From Planctomycetia bacterium (GTDB lineage Bacteria; Planctomycetota; Phycisphaerae; Phycisphaerales; SM1A02): 12,670 nt of DNA. Location of the stretch: NCBI GenBank assembly GCA_005799205.1, contig SYHM01000080.1:1-12670 (forward strand), in the 5' to 3' direction. The number at the start of each line of letters is the position of its first letter. The first letter of the stretch is position 1. This document shows, piece after piece, positions 5,876 through 12,670 of the stretch. The notes under the pieces are model-generated. The model had not been told where the DNA came from. It saw nothing but the letters and a program-made list of their open reading frames with translations, and ran no database searches. The position numbers and the translations under genes were made by a program.

Positions 5876-7462
5876 GGGATGCTCCCCGTGGCTATGCGTC
5901 GATGGCGTGGAGGGTGCGCTCGCCCCAGCCGATCGCGCGGCATCGAGCAGGGCGCCTGCAGCGCATGAAAGCACGATCGTCGCGAGGCCACACACGACCG
6001 CGGTGACCTGCGGCCAACGACTCGGCACACTCGTGACTTCGTGCGACCGCGCCGTTGGTGGGGCCACCAACGGTGTGAGCGTGAGCCGCAGGTAGTAGAG
6101 GCCACTGATGGCACTGTTGATCACTGCGGCGATGACGAGGCCGAGCTGATTCGCTTCAAATGCGGCAATAAACAGAGAGATCTTTGCAAAGAATCCGATA
6201 AACGGGGGCATGCCGACGAGTGACAGTGCACTCATGGCCAAGACCCATGCCATCACTGGATGGCGGACTCGAAGTCCCGCAAGATCTGAAAACGCATTGA
6301 TCTCTTCACCGCGGCGCTCAAGCGAAGCGAGCGCGGCAAATGTCGCGATCGTCATGACGCCATACGCAACGAGGTAGAGATAGATCGCATCGATTCCTGC
6401 GCTCGCACCCGCGATCAGGCCGAGTACGAGATACCCCGAGTGTGCAATCGAGCTGTATGCCATCATGCGCTTCACCGAAGTCTGCAACAGCGCGCCGATG
6501 TTCCCAAGCGTCATGGTGAGCACGGCGACCATCCAGAGAATCGCAGCGATCGGAGTCGGCAGCCCCAAGTACTGCACGCGAACTCCGTCGGGCGCGATGA
6601 TCGCGTGTCCAGTCCATCCAACGCACGTCAGGATGATCACGAGCGCTGTGAATCCAGCAGTTTTTGGCACAAAAGAAAGAAATGCGCTGACGTGGGTTGG
6701 GGCGCCCTCATAGACGTCAGGGGCATAGAAGTGCATCGGCACTGCCGTGACTTTGAAACACAGTCCGAGCACGATCAGCGCAATCCCGATCATTGCCAGC
6801 CCGTCGATGCCGTTGCCAGCAGCTTGCGCAGCGAGTGCGTCTCGAATCGCAAGCAGTTCGAGCGAACCAGTCGATCCATACAGCAATGCGAATCCATACA
6901 GAAAGACTGCGGTACTCATTGCGCCCAGGAAGAAGTACTTGACAGCAGCCTCTTGCGGCCGACTGCCATGGCCGCCGACTGCAACCATGATGTAGGTGGG
7001 CAGCGAGACGAGCTCGATCGCCAGAAAGAGCCAGATCAAGTCGGTTGCGTTACACAGAAGCATCGCTCCCATCAGGCTGAGGAGCAGAAACGCGTAGTAC
7101 TCGCCGCGCGCGACCCGCTGCGCATCGAAGGGCTGCCTGCCGCGCGCGACAGAATCTTCAAGCCGGCGGTCAACCGATCCCACAGACAGCAGCACGAGCC
7201 ACACTCCCATCACGGCGATGAGTGGTTTCACGAACCGCCCGAGAAGCGGAAGCAGCAGGTGCGCATCGAGCGCCCGTGGTGTGGTGTATGTGAGTGGCAA
7301 CGCAATGATGGACAGGAGCAACACGCCACATGTGATGAATGGCAGCGCATCGCGCACTCCACGCCGCTTCGAGAGCCCCATGAGTGCTACGACGACCGCG
7401 CCCGCCAAGAGCATCATCTCGGGAACAAGCAGCGCGAGGCGAGGGGAGAGTGAATCGATCAT
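5873..7462 (-). CDS. nuoN: NADH-quinone oxidoreductase subunit N (antiporter-like)
   Basis: A 529-residue inner-membrane protein with roughly 14 hydrophobic segments. It is one of the three Mrp-antiporter-like proton-pumping subunits of complex I. Landmarks are IELVSLPTYIMVAV (149-162, Glu150), FKVTAVPMHFYAPDVYEGAP (236-255, Lys237), SFVPKTAGF (263-271, Lys267), RMMAYSSIAHSGYLVLGL (332-349) and GFFAKISLF (423-431, Lys427). These supply the buried Glu/Lys residues expected in the proton path. It is longer than the E. coli protein (about 485), because of a polar segment at about 97-120 and a Ser/Thr/His-rich tail (STHSHGEHP). The ATG at 7462 overlaps the nuoM stop by 4 nt (ATGA), with no Shine-Dalgarno, so translation is probably coupled to nuoM. 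It is the last nuo gene; tRNA-Arg follows. Confidence 0.97.
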   Translation of the reverse strand: MIDSLSPRLALLVPEMMLLAGAVVVALMGLSKRRGVRDALPFITCGVLLLSIIALPLTYTTPRALDAHLLLPLLGRFVKPLIAVMGVWLVLLSVGSVDRRLEDSVARGRQPFDAQRVARGEYYAFLLLSLMGAMLLCNATDLIWLFLAIELVSLPTYIMVAVGGHGSRPQEAAVKYFFLGAMSTAVFLYGFALLYGSTGSLELLAIRDALAAQAAGNGIDGLAMIGIALIVLGLCFKVTAVPMHFYAPDVYEGAPTHVSAFLSFVPKTAGFTALVIILTCVGWTGHAIIAPDGVRVQYLGLPTPIAAILWMVAVLTMTLGNIGALLQTSVKRMMAYSSIAHSGYLVLGLIAGASAGIDAIYLYLVAYGVMTIATFAALASLERRGEEINAFSDLAGLRVRHPVMAWVLAMSALSLVGMPPFIGFFAKISLFIAAFEANQLGLVIAAVINSAISGLYYLRLTLTPLVAPPTARSHEVTSVPSRWPQVTAVVCGLATIVLSCAAGALLDAARSAGASAPSTPSTHSHGEHP

Positions 7463-9150
7463 TGGGAATTGAGTGAGTTCGAGGTTGGTTGTGAAGAGGG
7501 CGACTGGTCGCTTCCTGTGAGAGATGCGGCGTGCTCAGCCATCACTCGTTCAACCTGCGCTGGATAGTGGACGAGCAATCGCTCTGTGCAAGGGCTGATG
7601 GCGTCGAGCATTGGTGTTGGCTGCAGCCCAAGCCACAAACATGCAACTGCGAGCGGAGTGAGAACTGCGATCTCTCGGACACTGAGATCAACAGGAAGCA
7701 CTGGTTCGTGCGATGAGTGAGCTGCGAGTTGGATTCCATGGGGGGTCGCATGGCTGCTGTCGTGGGTGGAGTGCGTTGCGTGTGCAGTTGGTTCGCGCAA
7801 GGGCCCCCACACAATCTTTCCGAGCAGGATGAGCAGGTACATCGCCGCGAAGATGAGACCAAGCCCAGCGACGATCGCGTACCACGGACCGAGGACTCCG
7901 GGGTATCCGGTCTGTGCATCGTGCTCAGCCATGAATGTGCCGCCGAGGCAGAGGAATTCACCAACAAATCCGTTGAGCCCAGGAAGCCCGATGCTCGCGA
8001 GAGTAAAGAAGACCATGAACGACGCCCACACGGGCATCCGTTTGGCAAGTCCGCCAAGAACGTCGGTGTCCTTCGTGTGATAGCGCTCGTAGAACATCCC
8101 GATGCACAAAAAGAGCGCGCCCGTCGATAGCCCGTGATTCACCATGTAAAAGACTGCCCCCTCTGCACCCATCGGGTTCAGCGCGAACAGCCCCAACATG
8201 CAGAGTCCTAAGTGTGAGATCGATGAATAGGCGATCAACTTCTTCGCGTCCGTCTGCACCCAGCAAATCAATGACGCATAGATAATCGCAATGATCGAGA
8301 GGACCGCTACGACGCACATCAACTCGGCCCCACCTGCTGGCGCCATCGGCAGCGCGAATCGGTAGTTGCCGTAGGTTCCGAGTTTCAAGAGTGCAGAGGC
8401 CAAGATCACTGATCCAGCGGTCGGCGCCTGATCGTGGGCGAGGGGCAACCACGTGTGCAACGGAAAGAGAGGCACCTTGACTGCAAATCCAACCATCAGC
8501 GCTGCGAAGAGCCAATACTGCGACGATGTAGGCAGTCTGACCGCGGTCGCAGTGAGCGCATCAATGTCGAAATTCCAACTGCCAGAAGCAATTCGGTGCT
8601 CCCACCCCAGATAGAGCAGCGCCGCGAGCATGAACATTGAGCCAAGGAATGTGTAGAGGAACATCTTGATCGCGGCGACCCTTCGATCAGGTCCGCCGTA
8701 GATCGCGACGATTAACGTCATTGGCACCAGCGTGAATTCGTATCCGATGTAGAAGAGGATCGCGTCTCGCGCAGCGAACGCGAGCAAGATCGATGAGCCG
8801 AGGACGAGAAACCATCCGTAATACTCCTTGACGCGGTCGGTGATCGCGGAGTACGACCCAAGCACGCACAGCGGCATCAAGAATGCAGTGAGGAGGGCGA
8901 GCAGCAGCGAGACCGTGTCGAAGCCAACTGAGGCAGAGACCCCAGCCCCCTTGACCCACTGGGCAGCTTCGCCGGTTGGAAAATGAGCTCCGCTGGTCCA
9001 CGCAGGAAACTCCCAAGCAAACAGCGTCAGCGCCGCGAGAGAGAGAAGCGAGCCAATCAACGCAGTTGTGCGCGCTCGCGACGCGGGCCCGAGCGCGACC
9101 GCAATCGCTGCGATCACTGGGAGGGCGATGCTGATCCAAATCAACGCCAT
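7459..9150 (-). CDS. nuoM: NADH-quinone oxidoreductase subunit M (antiporter-like)
   Basis: A 563-residue polytopic inner-membrane protein, the middle antiporter-like pump of the complex I membrane arm. Landmarks are YIGYEFTLVPMTLIVAIYGG (134-153, Glu138), FAVKVPLFPLHTWLPLAHDQ (222-241, Lys225), APTAGSVILASALLKLGTYG (242-261, Lys256), LIAYSSISHLGLCMLGL (305-321), VNHGLSTGALFLCIGMFYER (337-356) and GLPGLNGFVGEFL (388-400, Glu398). The polar loop at 452-490 is His-rich, with seven His between 457 and 481. The Ser/Gln/Asn-rich C-terminus extends past the last helix. The start at 9150 follows the nuoL stop by a single base (TGACATG). AGGGG at 9164-9160, 9 nt upstream, is a good ribosome binding site. 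It overlaps nuoN by 4 nt. Confidence 0.97.
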   Translation of the reverse strand: MALIWISIALPVIAAIAVALGPASRARTTALIGSLLSLAALTLFAWEFPAWTSGAHFPTGEAAQWVKGAGVSASVGFDTVSLLLALLTAFLMPLCVLGSYSAITDRVKEYYGWFLVLGSSILLAFAARDAILFYIGYEFTLVPMTLIVAIYGGPDRRVAAIKMFLYTFLGSMFMLAALLYLGWEHRIASGSWNFDIDALTATAVRLPTSSQYWLFAALMVGFAVKVPLFPLHTWLPLAHDQAPTAGSVILASALLKLGTYGNYRFALPMAPAGGAELMCVVAVLSIIAIIYASLICWVQTDAKKLIAYSSISHLGLCMLGLFALNPMGAEGAVFYMVNHGLSTGALFLCIGMFYERYHTKDTDVLGGLAKRMPVWASFMVFFTLASIGLPGLNGFVGEFLCLGGTFMAEHDAQTGYPGVLGPWYAIVAGLGLIFAAMYLLILLGKIVWGPLREPTAHATHSTHDSSHATPHGIQLAAHSSHEPVLPVDLSVREIAVLTPLAVACLWLGLQPTPMLDAISPCTERLLVHYPAQVERVMAEHAASLTGSDQSPSSQPTSNSLNSQ

Positions 9151-9151
9151 G

Positions 9152-11311
9152 TCACTGCGCCCCTCTCAACCAGACCCAACTGGCCCATGCCAAGACCAGC
9201 GCGACTCCGCCAGCCATCGTGACTGCATATCCCTGGAGTGCGCCGCTGTACAGCGGTCGAAAGACCCGGCCGAGCGCGAGCGGAATCTTTGCGACTCCAT
9301 CGACAACAAAGGCGTCCAGGAAGTGACGGTCGGCAAAGTTGAGAATCTGTGCACCGATCCACATCGTCGATCGGAAGGTCACGTGGTAGACCTCGTCGAC
9401 ATACCACTTGTGTTCCATCGCGGTGGGAATCCAGCCAAGCCACCAGCGTCGCAGGAGTTCGCCCCGCACCTGATCCGCGCGGCGCCGCGAGTGCAAGTGG
9501 AAGAACCACGCAACGAGGATTCCACCGATCGCTGCCGAAGAGCCAACGACAGTCAACCCAGTGTGGACATCCATCCCGAGCATCGTCGGCGCGTGTCCCT
9601 CAGAGTGTGCGTGATCGTTTGAGAGCATGGCTCCTTGCACAGCGCTCGAATGAGCAATCATTTGCTGCGCCCAGTTGTCCTCATGCAAGAAGACGGCCTT
9701 ATACGCAGGGACCCCGACCACGAGCGATCCAATCGCGAGCACGATGAGCACTCCATTGATCGCCCACCGGGGGGCGTGTGGATGGAAGGCAGCGTGAACC
9801 GCAGCAGAATGTCGGTCGTGACCCTTCTGTCTTGCGTGGTCAGCGTCATGATGCGCCCCGTGGTCGTGAGGAGCCTCGGTTCCCGCTTCGAAGTGCACTG
9901 GGCCAGCGCACACACGAAACCAGACGCGAAAGGTGTAGTAGGCGGTGAGCGCCGCAGTCAAGAGTCCTAGCCAACCAAGCGCTCGGAAGTCAGCGCGGTC
10001 ACTCGAAAGGGCTTGCAGCAGGATCGCGTCCTTTGAGAAAAACGCGGCGGTGAATGGAAAGGCTGCAAGCCAGAGGCAGCCAACGAACATCGTCCACGAC
10101 ACGATGCGCCATCCAGGAATGTGTCGTAGGCCGCTCAGTTTTCGAAGGTCGAGTTGACCCGCGAACCCGTGCATGATGGCACCAGCCGCGAGAAAGAGCA
10201 GCGCCTTAAAGAACGCGTGGGTGAGTGTGTGGTAGCAGGCCCCGAAAGTTGTTCCCACACCGAGACCGAGAAACATGTACCCAAGCTGTGAGATTGTCGA
10301 ATAGGCGAAGACACGCTTGATGTCGTACTGCGCCATGCCGATCGTCGCGGCCACAAGCGCGGTACCGCCACCGATCCACGCGACTGTCGCAAGCGCCTGC
10401 GGATGCAATTCAAAGAATGGATAGAGCCGCGCGATGAGGTACACCCCTGCGGTCACCATTGTGGCGGCGTGAATCAGCGCCGAGACGGGCGTTGGTCCTT
10501 CCATCGCATCTGGCAGCCATGTGAAGAGCGGAATCTGCGCGCTCTTGCCGAACGCTCCGAGCATCAGCAGGAAGGGGATAGCCGAAACATGCCAGTCCAC
10601 TGCGGTCTGGCCTCCACTGGACATCGCCACGAAGAGCTCTGAGTATTGAATCGTTCCGTAGTTCGCCCAAAGCATGAAGATTCCTAAGGCAAGCCCGAGG
10701 TCTCCAATGCGATTCATGATGAAGGCCTTCTTGGCGGCAGCGACTGCGCTCGGCCTGTCGTAGTTGTAACCAATGAGCAGGTAGCTCGCGAGCCCAACAC
10801 CTTCCCATCCGAGGTAGAGCATCGCGAGGTTGTCGCCGAGGACGAGCGCACTCATCGCAAACAGAAAGATGCTGATCGCAAAGAAGAACCTGCAGTAGCC
10901 AGCGCCGCGATCTCCTTCCATGTACTCGCTTGCGTAGATCGTGATGAGCGTGCCGAGTCCTGTGACAAAGAGCATCCAATAGAGGGTCAATGCGTCGATG
11001 TAGAGCGCACAATTGGCTGTGAACGAATGAAACGACCCGCCACGACCCCACTCAAAAGACATCCACTCGAAGATCGGCACGTCGACAGGTCCGGTGTATG
11101 CCGAGTAGGCGCGCAGAATGATCGCGAATGACGACGCGAGGGAGATTGCCGTGACGATGGCTGGAAGCTTGCTTTTGACTCGGAGCGCGCCGCAGAGAGC
11201 GCATACAACGCTCGAGAGCAGTGGCAGCAACATCGCCATGCCAACCCATGCAAGTTCAGGGGCCATGACCGCATGAGGAATCGCGTGCGACTGGGTTGCG
11301 AGAGCGGTCAT
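9152..11311 (-). CDS. nuoL: NADH-quinone oxidoreductase subunit L (antiporter-like, with lateral helix)
   Basis: A 719-residue inner-membrane protein, the distal proton-pumping subunit of complex I. Landmarks are LGWEGVGLASYLLIGYNYDR (167-186, Glu170), AFGKSAQIPLFTWLPDAMEG (253-272, Lys256), PTPVSALIHAATMVTAGVYL (273-292), FAYSTISQLGYMFLGLGVG (335-353) and THAFFKALLFLAAGAIMHG (364-382, Lys369). The C-terminal region with HKWYVDEVYH (634-643) and a final hydrophobic helix (697-714) is typical of NuoL; the long lateral helix is expected there. It is longer than E. coli NuoL (about 613), mainly through polar loops at 470-515 (11 His between 473 and 512) and around 545-580. The ATG at 11311 overlaps the nuoK stop by 4 nt and has GGGAG at 11320-11316. 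Met16 is a less likely alternative start. Confidence 0.97.
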   Translation of the reverse strand: MTALATQSHAIPHAVMAPELAWVGMAMLLPLLSSVVCALCGALRVKSKLPAIVTAISLASSFAIILRAYSAYTGPVDVPIFEWMSFEWGRGGSFHSFTANCALYIDALTLYWMLFVTGLGTLITIYASEYMEGDRGAGYCRFFFAISIFLFAMSALVLGDNLAMLYLGWEGVGLASYLLIGYNYDRPSAVAAAKKAFIMNRIGDLGLALGIFMLWANYGTIQYSELFVAMSSGGQTAVDWHVSAIPFLLMLGAFGKSAQIPLFTWLPDAMEGPTPVSALIHAATMVTAGVYLIARLYPFFELHPQALATVAWIGGGTALVAATIGMAQYDIKRVFAYSTISQLGYMFLGLGVGTTFGACYHTLTHAFFKALLFLAAGAIMHGFAGQLDLRKLSGLRHIPGWRIVSWTMFVGCLWLAAFPFTAAFFSKDAILLQALSSDRADFRALGWLGLLTAALTAYYTFRVWFRVCAGPVHFEAGTEAPHDHGAHHDADHARQKGHDRHSAAVHAAFHPHAPRWAINGVLIVLAIGSLVVGVPAYKAVFLHEDNWAQQMIAHSSAVQGAMLSNDHAHSEGHAPTMLGMDVHTGLTVVGSSAAIGGILVAWFFHLHSRRRADQVRGELLRRWWLGWIPTAMEHKWYVDEVYHVTFRSTMWIGAQILNFADRHFLDAFVVDGVAKIPLALGRVFRPLYSGALQGYAVTMAGGVALVLAWASWVWLRGAQ

Positions 11312-11652
11312 GATTCTCCCAACTCCGACCAGACTTCGCTGTTCAGTGTTTCCTTGCGCCGGTACAGCAGCACAACGAGTCCAAGCGCGAGGGCCGCTTC
11401 TGCTGCGGCGACGGTCAGGATGAAGATGACGAAGACCTGTCCTGAGACATCCATGCGCAGGCGCGCAAACGCGATCATCGCGAGTGCAGCGCCCTGAAAC
11501 ATGAGTTCAGTGCAGAGGAACATAATGATCATGTTTCGGCGGCAAAGGAATCCGATGAGCCCGAGTCCGAAGAGCAGCGCGCTGATTGCAAGCGCAATCG
11601 AAATCTGTGCTGGCGCAATCGCCGTCAATGCGCTTGAGAGCGACTCACTCAT
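11308..11652 (-). CDS. nuoK: NADH-quinone oxidoreductase subunit K
   Basis: A 114-residue protein with three membrane helices (about 16-36, 42-63 and 73-97), related to MrpC and part of the proton path at the centre of the complex I membrane arm. The two membrane glutamates essential in studied relatives are present: Glu49 in FLCTELMFQG and Glu85 in TVAAAEAALALG. It is slightly longer than the usual 100 residues, through a short N-terminal extension and a C-terminal tail (ETLNSEVWSELGES). GGAG at 11664-11661, 8 nt upstream, supports the ATG at 11652. The start overlaps the nuoJ stop and the end overlaps the nuoL start, each by 4 nt. Confidence 0.97.
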   Translation of the reverse strand: MSESLSSALTAIAPAQISIALAISALLFGLGLIGFLCRRNMIIMFLCTELMFQGAALAMIAFARLRMDVSGQVFVIFILTVAAAEAALALGLVVLLYRRKETLNSEVWSELGES

Positions 11653-12614
11653 GAGTGCTGCTCCAGTTGGGCATCAGTAGTCGTTCCGTGCGTGACACGC
11701 CGAGCGAGCACAACGGCGCCGAGCATCGCCATGAGCAAAATCACTCCAGCAAGTTCGAGGCTGACGGGAAAGCGAGTCACGAGGGCCATCCCGACGCGGC
11801 TCGTGTTGTCGGGGAGTGCTGACAATGGAAGGGTGACTTCAACTGGCTCCTTCTCGTCGGCATGTTCGACGCGCACGATTGCCGTGAAGTTCGGCTGAAC
11901 GGTCAGCGCAAGGCCGCCTGGCGACGGCCGCACTGCTCGCGCCTTCGGATCGACCCGCCGCGCTTGCTCCAAGAGCAGCGCAGGCATCCGCGCAAGGTCG
12001 CTCCACCCTTCCTCGAGCGCGTGCTGTTGGTCGGCGATCGTGCGGCCTGGGGCTTGCGCACTTCCAAAGATCGATCCGCCCAAGACCGCAACGAGCACGA
12101 ATCCGGCAATGACTGCGCTGGCAGGTTCGCGCGGGATGCGGTCGTAGTCGACCGCATCTGCTCCTTGCACATCAGTTGGCGATTGCTGAGCAAGCATGAG
12201 AACGAAGAGATAGGTGATGAGGATCGCTCCCGCGTACACAATAATGAGCGAAAATGCGACGAATTCGGCCGCCAGAAGCACATACATCGCCGCACCGGCC
12301 ACGACGACAAGGATGAAGTAGAGCGCGCAAAAGACGGGACGATGGTGTGTGATGACCCGAACCGCCGCGCCAACCGAGATAAACGCGCAGAGAGCCATCG
12401 CGCCAACGGGTGCCACGGAGTCGGTGGCGATCGGAAGCGCCTGCACGATCAAGACGAGAATCCAAGCAATTCCAGCCAATCCCAGCACAGTTCCAACGCC
12501 TCGCATCGCGCGTGCAGAGCGTGCGCGACCCGCGGTCCCTGCGCGCGCAGTGAGGAGCAGGAGAAGTCCTACTGAGGCGACCGCACATGCGGCGTAAAAA
12601 AAGATTGGCACCAT
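11649..12614 (-). CDS. nuoJ: NADH-quinone oxidoreductase subunit J (unusually long)
   Basis: A 321-residue inner-membrane protein. The NuoJ core is clear: AVRVITHHRPVFCALYFILV (84-103), FSLIIVYAGAILITYLFVLM (121-140, with the conserved YAGA near the flexible third core helix), and MALVTRFPVSLELAG (276-290) leading into the final helix (285-305). It is far longer than E. coli NuoJ (about 184). Residues 1-66 add two extra hydrophobic segments (3-22, 40-62) before the core, and about 95 soluble residues (186-280, with beta-like segments such as LALTVQPNFTAIVRVE) separate the last two helices. There is no clear Shine-Dalgarno before the ATG at 12614, and the frame stays open to the window edge without another ATG, so a start outside the window cannot be excluded. 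The end overlaps nuoK by 4 nt. Family call sure; start less so. Confidence 0.93.
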   Translation of the reverse strand: MVPIFFYAACAVASVGLLLLLTARAGTAGRARSARAMRGVGTVLGLAGIAWILVLIVQALPIATDSVAPVGAMALCAFISVGAAVRVITHHRPVFCALYFILVVVAGAAMYVLLAAEFVAFSLIIVYAGAILITYLFVLMLAQQSPTDVQGADAVDYDRIPREPASAVIAGFVLVAVLGGSIFGSAQAPGRTIADQQHALEEGWSDLARMPALLLEQARRVDPKARAVRPSPGGLALTVQPNFTAIVRVEHADEKEPVEVTLPLSALPDNTSRVGMALVTRFPVSLELAGVILLMAMLGAVVLARRVTHGTTTDAQLEQHS

Positions 12615-12670
12615 TTGCGGCGAGGTTCTCGAGTCGACATGAAACCCATCACATCCATGTGTGGGAGAGC
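12615..12670. other. right-edge segment upstream of nuoJ, no gene called
   Basis: Fifty-six bases lie upstream of the nuoJ ATG. On the minus strand one frame stops at TGA 12651-12649, which could be the end of the preceding nuo gene (nuoI would be usual), leaving a gap of about 34 nt. The remaining six codons are too few to recognise any protein. No promoter or ribosome binding site is evident. Confidence 0.3.

Noticed and set aside
6440..7453. A 337-codon plus-strand open frame antisense to nuoN
   Set aside because: Its product is rich in His, Arg, Asp and Glu with no hydrophobic core or known motif, the usual look of the reverse frame of a membrane protein. nuoN on the other strand is certain.
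9068..9622. A 184-codon plus-strand open frame across the nuoL/nuoM junction
   Set aside because: It is antisense to two certain genes and matches no family I recognise.
11862..12575. A 237-codon plus-strand open frame antisense to nuoJ
   Set aside because: Very polar, Arg/Asp/Asn-rich product with no motif, antisense to a clear NuoJ. Treated as a shadow.

Overview
The window reads as ordinary chromosome from a moderately GC-rich bacterium, most likely a member of the Planctomycetota and perhaps of the class Phycisphaerae. The best evidence is the small protein at 659-1099, which looks like a family (Minf_1886 / TIGR04138) known almost only from Planctomycetes and Verrucomicrobia. The sequence features of Ffh and of the Nuo subunits fit this, but the class-level assignment is inference. 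I see no mobile element, CRISPR array, defence locus or biosynthetic cluster.

Layout. (a) 1-503, minus strand: the N-terminal part of an OmpA-type envelope lipoprotein, cut by the window edge. (b) 504-658: a divergent intergenic region with a candidate promoter and an inverted repeat. (c) 659-2380, plus strand: a two-gene unit made of the PVC-restricted protein and an AI-2E/PerM-type permease, only 3 nt apart. (d) 2373-2444: a convergent junction with a 13-bp tandem repeat and a short GC hairpin over the ffh stop. (e) 2427-5694, minus strand: polX (PHP-domain family X DNA polymerase) followed by ffh (SRP GTPase), with a 16-bp perfect palindrome at the polX start. (f) 5739-5811, minus strand: tRNA-Arg(ACG). 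(g) 5873-12614, minus strand: nuoJ-nuoK-nuoL-nuoM-nuoN, the distal membrane-arm half of a respiratory complex I operon. The remaining nuo genes presumably lie beyond the right edge.

How the genes work together. NuoJ, K, L, M and N form most of the proton-pumping membrane arm of NADH:quinone oxidoreductase. Three junctions are 4-nt stop/start overlaps (J/K, K/L, M/N) and one has a 1-nt gap (L/M), so the subunits are probably translated in a coupled chain. The tRNA, polX and ffh lie downstream on the same strand with gaps of about 45-60 nt, and could be read partly from the nuo transcript. The other genes serve separate housekeeping roles: envelope anchoring, permease transport, base-excision-type DNA repair and membrane protein targeting.

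I found no clear undescribed system. The points most worth a second look are the N-terminal extension and large loop of NuoJ, the His-rich loops of NuoL and NuoM, an insertion of about 15 residues in the GTPase domain of Ffh, the palindrome containing the polX ribosome binding site, the 13-bp tandem repeat that puts stops in all three frames after the permease gene, and the uncharacterised PVC protein coupled to that permease.
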